Of a stretch of 64,000 nt of DNA, positions 58,973-64,000 are shown piece after piece. The position numbers were made by a program, and so were the translations under genes. The number at the start of each line of letters is the position of its first letter. Within the stretch, counting starts at the first letter, position 1. The notes under the pieces were generated by a model. That model had not been told where the DNA came from. It saw only the letters and a program-made list of their open reading frames with translations, and made no database searches. The stretch is from an uncultured Pantoea sp. (GTDB lineage: Bacteria > Pseudomonadota > Gammaproteobacteria > Enterobacterales > Enterobacteriaceae). The stretch is taken from positions 62,001 to 126,000 of the forward strand of contig CAJYVD010000013.1 in NCBI GenBank assembly GCA_913778495.1, read 5' to 3'.

Positions 58973-60196
58973 ACGCACGTTCGACTCACCATTCACTATC
59001 TTCATCACCAGCGCCCACCATGCGGTATATGCCTTTCTCTGCTCGTCCAAATAGTTGTTATGATCATATACCGCCCATATTCCCGGCAGGGCATGGCCCA
59101 GCATCACCTCGCATACATGCGGTGGCGCAATAGATGCCCACCGCGTCCTCGCTGTACGCCTGAGATCATGCACTGACCAGTGTGGCATAATCTCATTTCT
59201 CGTTCTCTGATAGTAGGCCATCACTGTTTTTGGAAGCCCGAGGGCGGATGCGCTGTTCAATGCCCTCTCCCTGTCCTTCGGCAACGCGCTCTGGAAGATG
59301 AACTCCTTGTGGGAGCTGAGCGCCATAGCTTCCTCTATCATCTCTTTCGCCGCGGGTATGATAGGCCGCAAGATTGGTCGCCCGGAGCTGCCACCTTTAT
59401 GGTTCTCCGGCGGAACGGTCCAGACGCCGGATTCAAAATCGAAGTGCTCTCTTTTGCTCTGTATCATCTCACCTGAGCGGCAGCCAAAAAGCAGGATCAG
59501 CTGTAACAGCAACGCATTTTTACGGCGCATGCCTGTATTCTCAAACGCCTCATACAGCACCCTTATCTCGTCGTCACTGAGAACGCGGCGAGTCACATTC
59601 ACCTTCATGCCGAAATCGCGAGGCTTTAGGCCATCAACAGGTGTTGATTCGGTAAGCTTACGGCGCAGCGCCCATGAGTGAGCCTGTTTGGCGTTGGTAA
59701 GTATCCGTTTTGCTATTGCAGGGCGCGTCTTCTGCACGCCTTCTATCACCTCTATCCAGACATGCGTGCCGACAGAATTATGCGGAAGGTGGCCTATTCT
59801 CGGGAAAACGTGTATTTCGAACGTCCTGATGATGTCAGCGGAATTCTTTATGCTGACACTGGCGTAAACCCTTTCCCACTCCCTCATAACGCCTTCTACC
59901 GTAATGGCGCTAACATTCTTTTCATACCTGGCAGCCATATAAAGCTGCGGGTCTACCCCCTCCTCAAGCGCACGCCGGACCTTCATTGACTCGTCGCGGG
60001 CATCCTTCAGGCTAAAAGAGGGATATGTGCCGATGTCAACGCGCCTCTGCTTGCCTGTGAACATGTATCGCATCTGGAAAACTATCTTGCCCTTTTTTGA
60101 TACCCGAACAGAAAGCCCGTCCCTGTCGGTCTTTTCGAAAACCTTCTCATGCTCGCGCCCGTGGATTGAACGAAGATAGCTGTCAGTCAACGCCAT
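58955..60196 (-). CDS. int: Tyrosine integrase (DUF4102 arm-binding type)
   Basis: 413 aa. The N-terminal arm-binding domain of the DUF4102 type (DRDGLSVRVSKKGKIVFQMRY) leads into a catalytic domain with Arg240, Lys267, His343-x2-Arg346, His368 and nucleophile Tyr382. It catalyses integration and excision at the repeat found 48 bp upstream of its start. Intact, so the prophage should be able to move. Confidence 0.95.
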   Translation of the reverse strand: MALTDSYLRSIHGREHEKVFEKTDRDGLSVRVSKKGKIVFQMRYMFTGKQRRVDIGTYPSFSLKDARDESMKVRRALEEGVDPQLYMAARYEKNVSAITVEGVMREWERVYASVSIKNSADIIRTFEIHVFPRIGHLPHNSVGTHVWIEVIEGVQKTRPAIAKRILTNAKQAHSWALRRKLTESTPVDGLKPRDFGMKVNVTRRVLSDDEIRVLYEAFENTGMRRKNALLLQLILLFGCRSGEMIQSKREHFDFESGVWTVPPENHKGGSSGRPILRPIIPAAKEMIEEAMALSSHKEFIFQSALPKDRERALNSASALGLPKTVMAYYQRTRNEIMPHWSVHDLRRTARTRWASIAPPHVCEVMLGHALPGIWAVYDHNNYLDEQRKAYTAWWALVMKIVNGESNVRSIVTM

Positions 60197-60243
60197 GACG
60201 ACCTCATTAGTACATAAATTTGGGAGGATCGCAGATTACTCCA

Positions 60244-60255
60244 TTTTATGTACTA
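60244..60255. repeat. attR core repeat
   Basis: TTTTATGTACTA, exact copy of 15978-15989. Here the flanking bases form TATGTAC-N8-GTACATA, a perfect 7-bp inverted repeat that belongs at least in part to the original host attB. Additional GTACATAA sequences nearby (60212) may bind integrase. Confidence 0.75.
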
Positions 60256-60679
60256 CGGCATGTACATAATTTACAGGGATTGGTCGGGACGAATCGGGTA
60301 TGAAAGTGAATGTTAAGGATGAAAATGAGTTGTCAGGTATTGGTGTGTCGGGGTTTAAGGTGACAGGAAGGGATTGAGAGGGACATTAAGTTATCTAAGA
60401 AATGATTTCAGAGGTATATAAGCTGCTTAATGTCGATTTTTGCATCCACCGTGCCGTCTTGAACGCGCTATGTTAGCAAAGAGCGCGCTTGCGTGGACCT
60501 TTTTAAGGGCTTTGCCTGTCGCGATTAAGGTTGTATCGCGCGGCTATAAATAAGGTAACGCCCCACCCGGCGCTTATCTCCGGCACTCGCAATGGCTTAG
60601 CTCTTGAAGGGGCTATTTATATAATCGACCTCACCGCGCGCGATCTTAAATCCACCTTAAAAAAATGTGCGCCATGTCA
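60256..60679. other. Host intergenic region right of attR
   Basis: About 420 bp without a convincing gene. It includes GCGCG-rich hairpin sequence near 60455-60500 and a TTAGCT-N17-TATAAT promoter-like match on the plus strand (TATAAT at 60620-60625), reading into the end of the convergent PTS gene. Before the insertion it would have been upstream of lysR. Confidence 0.55.
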
Positions 60680-62269
60680 TTAAGCAACGCCCAGCGTCTG
60701 TTTTACCTCGCTGGCGATCTTTTCTACCTGCGGGCCGTAAATCACCTGAACATCGTGGTCACTTACGCGATTAACCCCCTGCGCGCCAGTGCTAAGCAAC
60801 GTCTGATCCACCACCTCCTTCATCTCTTTCACCCGTACGCGCAAGCGGGTAAAGCAGCAATCAACATCGTCTATATTGCCTGGGCCGCCTAGCCCGCTGA
60901 TGATCACGTGCGTGCGTTCATCGGCAGAAACCACCGCGGTTTGTGTAGGCTCCTCGGATTCGCGCCCCGGCGTTTCCACTTGCATCCGCGTGATAATGAA
61001 GCGAAAGCCAAAGTAGTACAGCGGGGCGTAAACCACGCCCAGCGCAATCGTCCACCACCAGTGGGTTTTACTGCCGCCGAGGATGCCAAACACCACCAGA
61101 TCGATAGCACCGCCCTGCACATTGCCAATCATCAGGTGCAGCATTGACATCAGCATAAACGACAGCCCGGTCAGCAACGCATGCAGCACATACAGAACCG
61201 GGGACACAAAGATGAAACAGAACTCAAGTGGCTCCGTGATCCCGGTCGTAAACGAGGTCAAGGCGCCTGCCAGCACGAGTGCTTTGACGCGCGCTTTATG
61301 CTCAGGCCGCGCGGTGTGATAGATGGCCATCGCCGCAGCGGGCAAGCCAAACATCATTACCGGAATTTTTCCCTGCGCCAGAAACTGCGTGGCGTTGCGC
61401 ACCGTGTCATCCGGAATCGCCCCGGGGTGCGTCAGCGATGTGTTGAAAATATTGAGTGCGCCGACGATGGTCTGCCCATCCACCGTGGCCATGCCGCCTA
61501 TGGGCGTGAAACGCACGGTCTCATTAAGAATATGGTGCAGGCCGGTAGGGATCAGCAGGCGTTCGCCGCTGCCGAGCAAGAAGGCGCCATACTGGCCGCT
61601 TTTGCCGATCATTTGTCCGACCCAGGCAATTCCCGCACCAATCGTGGGCCACACCAATGCCAGCAGTACGCCCACCAGCGGTAACACGACCACGGTGATG
61701 ATAGGCACAAAACGGCGACCGCCAAAAAAGCCGATCGCCGTGGGCAGCTGCTGGGTATAGAACCGATTATGTAACGCCACGGTGATCAGACCCGCAATAA
61801 CCCCACCGAGCACGCTCATGTTGTAGGTAAAGACGCCGAGCATATTAATGTATTCCGCGGACGTCATCATGGCGGTGGTCTGATCCATGCCGGCCTGCTG
61901 CAGCGCAGCGGGCGTGGTGGTGGCGGCGGTCAAACCTTTGGCCGCCAGCGTCGCGCTGATCCCGACGTTCATCGCCAGATAGCCAATCACGGCGGCAAAG
62001 GCCGCTGTCGGCTTTTCCGCCTTCGCCAGCCCGATGGCGCTGGCCACGGCAAAAAATAGCGGTAAGTTGGCAAACAGCGCGCCCGCGACCTTGCGGATAA
62101 ACCCGATAATCAGCTGCGGTATCTGCATGCTGGCGAAGGCATCCCCGGTGACGGCGGGATTCTGCATCGCCGCGGCAAGGCCGAGAAAAATACCGGCGGC
62201 GGCAATAACAGAAATGGGCATCATTAAGGCTTTACCGAAGGCGTGGACCTGGCTGGCAAGTTGCTTCAT
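60680..62269 (-). CDS. PTS sugar permease, fused EIIC-EIIB (MalX/glucose group)
   Basis: 529 aa. The EIIC membrane domain (residues about 1-410) has the GERLLIPTGLHHILNETVRFTPIGG and GITEPLEFCFIFVSPVLY motifs. The EIIB domain (about 445-529) has the phosphorylation site DVDCCFTRLRV. It imports and phosphorylates a sugar using EIIA from elsewhere. Similarity is greatest to MalX/PtsG-type permeases, but the substrate cannot be told. Divergent from ydeP. Confidence 0.87.
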   Translation of the reverse strand: MKQLASQVHAFGKALMMPISVIAAAGIFLGLAAAMQNPAVTGDAFASMQIPQLIIGFIRKVAGALFANLPLFFAVASAIGLAKAEKPTAAFAAVIGYLAMNVGISATLAAKGLTAATTTPAALQQAGMDQTTAMMTSAEYINMLGVFTYNMSVLGGVIAGLITVALHNRFYTQQLPTAIGFFGGRRFVPIITVVVLPLVGVLLALVWPTIGAGIAWVGQMIGKSGQYGAFLLGSGERLLIPTGLHHILNETVRFTPIGGMATVDGQTIVGALNIFNTSLTHPGAIPDDTVRNATQFLAQGKIPVMMFGLPAAAMAIYHTARPEHKARVKALVLAGALTSFTTGITEPLEFCFIFVSPVLYVLHALLTGLSFMLMSMLHLMIGNVQGGAIDLVVFGILGGSKTHWWWTIALGVVYAPLYYFGFRFIITRMQVETPGRESEEPTQTAVVSADERTHVIISGLGGPGNIDDVDCCFTRLRVRVKEMKEVVDQTLLSTGAQGVNRVSDHDVQVIYGPQVEKIASEVKQTLGVA

Positions 62270-62512
62270 GCGGCGCTCCTTTCTGGGGCTGAAAGAGCAA
62301 TTATTAGCCAGTTATCGCCGCAGCATATCAAGGTGCGCCGCGATGTACCGAAAACTAAGAGGTATGTCACGCTTTAGCGGCGCGCGCGATAAACGCCAGC
62401 TATCGCACCATTAAGTCAATCAATTAGACAACGTTTGCACGCAGTCGCACACTTCATACCCATTAGCGTCATACTCTGATAACAATTCATAAACAATAAG
62501 CCTGCACTCACT

Positions 62513-64000
62513 ATGAAATTTAAACGTAAGATTCAACCTTATCGCGCCGCCGCTGGCGGTTGGGGCTCGCTGGAAGCGACGACCCGTTTCGTGTTTGACA
62601 GCAAAGCCGCCCTGAAAAATATGCGCAACCTGATGCGTATGAACAAAGCGCGAGGGTTCGACTGCCCGGGTTGTGCCTGGGGCGATGACAACAAAAGCAC
62701 CTTTAGCTTTTGTGAAAACGGCGCCAAAGCAGTGACGTGGGAAGCCACCCGCCGCGTGGTGGAGCCCGAATTTTTTGCTAAACACAGCGTCAGTACGCTG
62801 TATCAGCAGAGCGATTACTTCCTCGAATATCAGGGCCGTCTGACGCATCCGATGCGCTACAACAGCGAAACCGATCACTACGAGCCCATCAGCTGGGACG
62901 ATGCGTTTGCGCTGATTGCCCAACACCTGAACGCCATGACCCACCCGGATCAGCTGGAGCTTTACACGTCCGGCCGTGCCAGTAACGAAGCGTCATGGCT
63001 CTATCAGCTGTTTGGTCGCGTGATGGGCACCAATAACTTCCCCGACTGTTCAAATATGTGCCACGAAGCGAGCGGCGCAGGGCTCAAGCGCAGCATTGGC
63101 GTTGGGAAAGGCACCATTCGCCTGGACGATTTTGACCACGCCGATGCGATTTTCGTGTTGGGGCAGAATCCCGGCACTAACCATCCGCGCATGCTGCACA
63201 GCCTGCGTCATGCTGCCGATCACGGCGCTAAAATTGTCACGTTTAATACGCTGCGCGAGCGTGGACTGGAGCGTTTCGCCGATCCGCAGAAGCCGCTGGA
63301 AGTGGTGACGTCCAAAGCGGGTACCATCAGCTCTGCCTATTACCAACCCAACTTAGGTGGCGATATGGCGGCGGTGCGCGGCATGGTCAAAGCGCTGCTG
63401 GAGATCCAACGTGCGCGCCTTGCTGCAGGTGAAGCGGGCATTTTTGATCAGGCCTTCATTGATGCCAACACGCAAGGCGTTGACGCCTACCTGACGGCGG
63501 TGGACAACACCTCGTGGGCACATATCGTTCAGCAATCTGGCTTAAGCGAAGCGCAGATCCGCGAAGCAGCCACGATTTATCAACATTCAGAGCGCGTGAT
63601 TGTGACGTGGGCGATGGGTATTACCCAGCACAAGCACTCGGTGGATACGGTCCGCGAAATTGTTAACCTGCAGCTGCTGTTTGGCCAGCTGGGCAAAAAA
63701 GGCGCAGGCCTGTGTCCGGTGCGCGGTCACAGTAACGTTCAGGGCAACCGCACCATGGGCATTGATGAAAAGCCGAGCAAGCCTTTCCTGGATGCGTTGG
63801 GTGCGCGCTTTAACTTCGAGCCGCCACGTAACGTGGGTCATAATACCGTTGAAGCGCTGGGCGCCATGCTGCGTGACGAGGTGAAAGTGCTGATTGCGCT
63901 GGGCGGCAACCTCGCCGCGGCGGCGCCGGACTCCCCGATTACCGAAGCGGCGCTCCAGCATTGCGGCTTAACCGTGCACATCAGCACCAAGCTGAACCGT
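62513..64000 (+). CDS. FdhF/YdeP family molybdopterin oxidoreductase (partial)
   Basis: The open frame starts at ATG 62513 and runs to the window edge (496 codons; the family is about 760 aa). MKFKRKIQPYRAAAGGWGSLE and GFDCPGCAWGD are typical of YdeP; the CxxC pair is the reduced remnant of the usual Fe-S site. TSGRASNEASWLYQLFGR, DCSNMCHEASG and GHNPGTNHPRML-like GQNPGTNHPRML match as well. E. coli YdeP is associated with acid resistance. Divergent promoters lie in 62270-62512. Confidence 0.92.
   Translation, partial: MKFKRKIQPYRAAAGGWGSLEATTRFVFDSKAALKNMRNLMRMNKARGFDCPGCAWGDDNKSTFSFCENGAKAVTWEATRRVVEPEFFAKHSVSTLYQQSDYFLEYQGRLTHPMRYNSETDHYEPISWDDAFALIAQHLNAMTHPDQLELYTSGRASNEASWLYQLFGRVMGTNNFPDCSNMCHEASGAGLKRSIGVGKGTIRLDDFDHADAIFVLGQNPGTNHPRMLHSLRHAADHGAKIVTFNTLRERGLERFADPQKPLEVVTSKAGTISSAYYQPNLGGDMAAVRGMVKALLEIQRARLAAGEAGIFDQAFIDANTQGVDAYLTAVDNTSWAHIVQQSGLSEAQIREAATIYQHSERVIVTWAMGITQHKHSVDTVREIVNLQLLFGQLGKKGAGLCPVRGHSNVQGNRTMGIDEKPSKPFLDALGARFNFEPPRNVGHNTVEALGAMLRDEVKVLIALGGNLAAAAPDSPITEAALQHCGLTVHISTKLNR

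Larger units (their letters stand above)
15978..60255. mobile_element. Lambda-like prophage, about 44 kb, apparently complete
   Basis: Bounded by a 12-bp direct repeat (15978-15989 and 60244-60255) next to a tyrosine integrase. It holds all lambda-type modules: int/xis, N, cI/cro/cII/cIII, recET, O/P with origin, ninG, Q, lysis, terminase, head and long non-contractile tail genes. No broken core gene was seen, so it may be inducible. The order in the integrated state is tail genes at the left end and int at the right end. Base composition is visibly more AT-rich than the host flanks, especially in accessory genes. Confidence 0.93.

Noticed and set aside
60256-60679. Promoter-like TTAGCT-N17-TATAAT near 60597-60625 as a gene promoter
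   Set aside because: It points into the 3' end of the convergent PTS gene with no plus-strand gene behind it; kept only as a note in the intergenic entry.
1-64000. tRNA, rRNA and insertion sequence genes
   Set aside because: No cloverleaf, rRNA-like stretch or transposase was found by reading both strands; a tRNAscan or ISfinder search would be decisive.

Overview
The window is chromosomal DNA of an enterobacterium, most likely in or near Pantoea/Erwinia (inferred from gene content and order; no marker gene here fixes the genus). Host DNA on both flanks encloses one complete-looking lambda-like prophage of about 44 kb.

Left host flank (1-15977). The phage-shock operon pspABCD-ycjX-ycjF lies on the minus strand with a sigma-54 promoter and the divergent activator pspF. 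A gene for a membrane protein with a proline-rich tandem-repeat tail follows. A Fur-controlled RyhB small RNA then lies back to back with the sap operon. Unusually, sapAB and sapCDF are separated by about 1.3 kb of minus-strand DNA carrying a cold-shock gene and an uncharacterised Cys-rich gene. fabI, yciW and a LysR-type regulator complete the flank.

Prophage (15978-60255), bounded by a 12-bp direct repeat. Reading the phage from its right end leftwards: integrase and excisionase; a pL-side operon on the plus strand (N, cIII, a kil-like peptide, recE/recT, small genes); the cI-cro immunity region with matched pL and pR, operators and nut sites; the pR-side operon on the minus strand (cro, cII with an embedded pRE, a T5orf172-domain gene, O with origin iterons, P, small nin-region genes, a Dam-type methylase, ninG, Q with a possible antisense paQ); a late promoter and terminator (pR'/tR'); pinholin/SAR-endolysin/Rz/Rz1 lysis genes; terminase, portal and head genes; then long-tail genes including a G/G-T frameshift, tape measure, J-like tip protein and an S74 tail fibre. 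The leftmost phage genes form a LexA-controlled pair encoding an 80-aa protein and a UmuD-like protein without the catalytic serine.

Accessory genes (morons) are spread through this backbone. The most striking is a rexA-rexB pair, clear homologues of the lambda exclusion genes. It is not beside cI as in lambda but in the tail region, opposite to late transcription. Three small exported-protein genes share an identical 13-bp leader directly before the start codon and each has its own terminator. Where lambda carries rexAB, this phage has a different two-gene set encoding a Cys-rich soluble protein and a membrane protein.

Right host flank (60256-64000). A PTS EIICB permease gene (minus) diverges from an FdhF/YdeP-type molybdopterin oxidoreductase gene that runs off the window. 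No rRNA, tRNA, insertion sequence or CRISPR array was seen.
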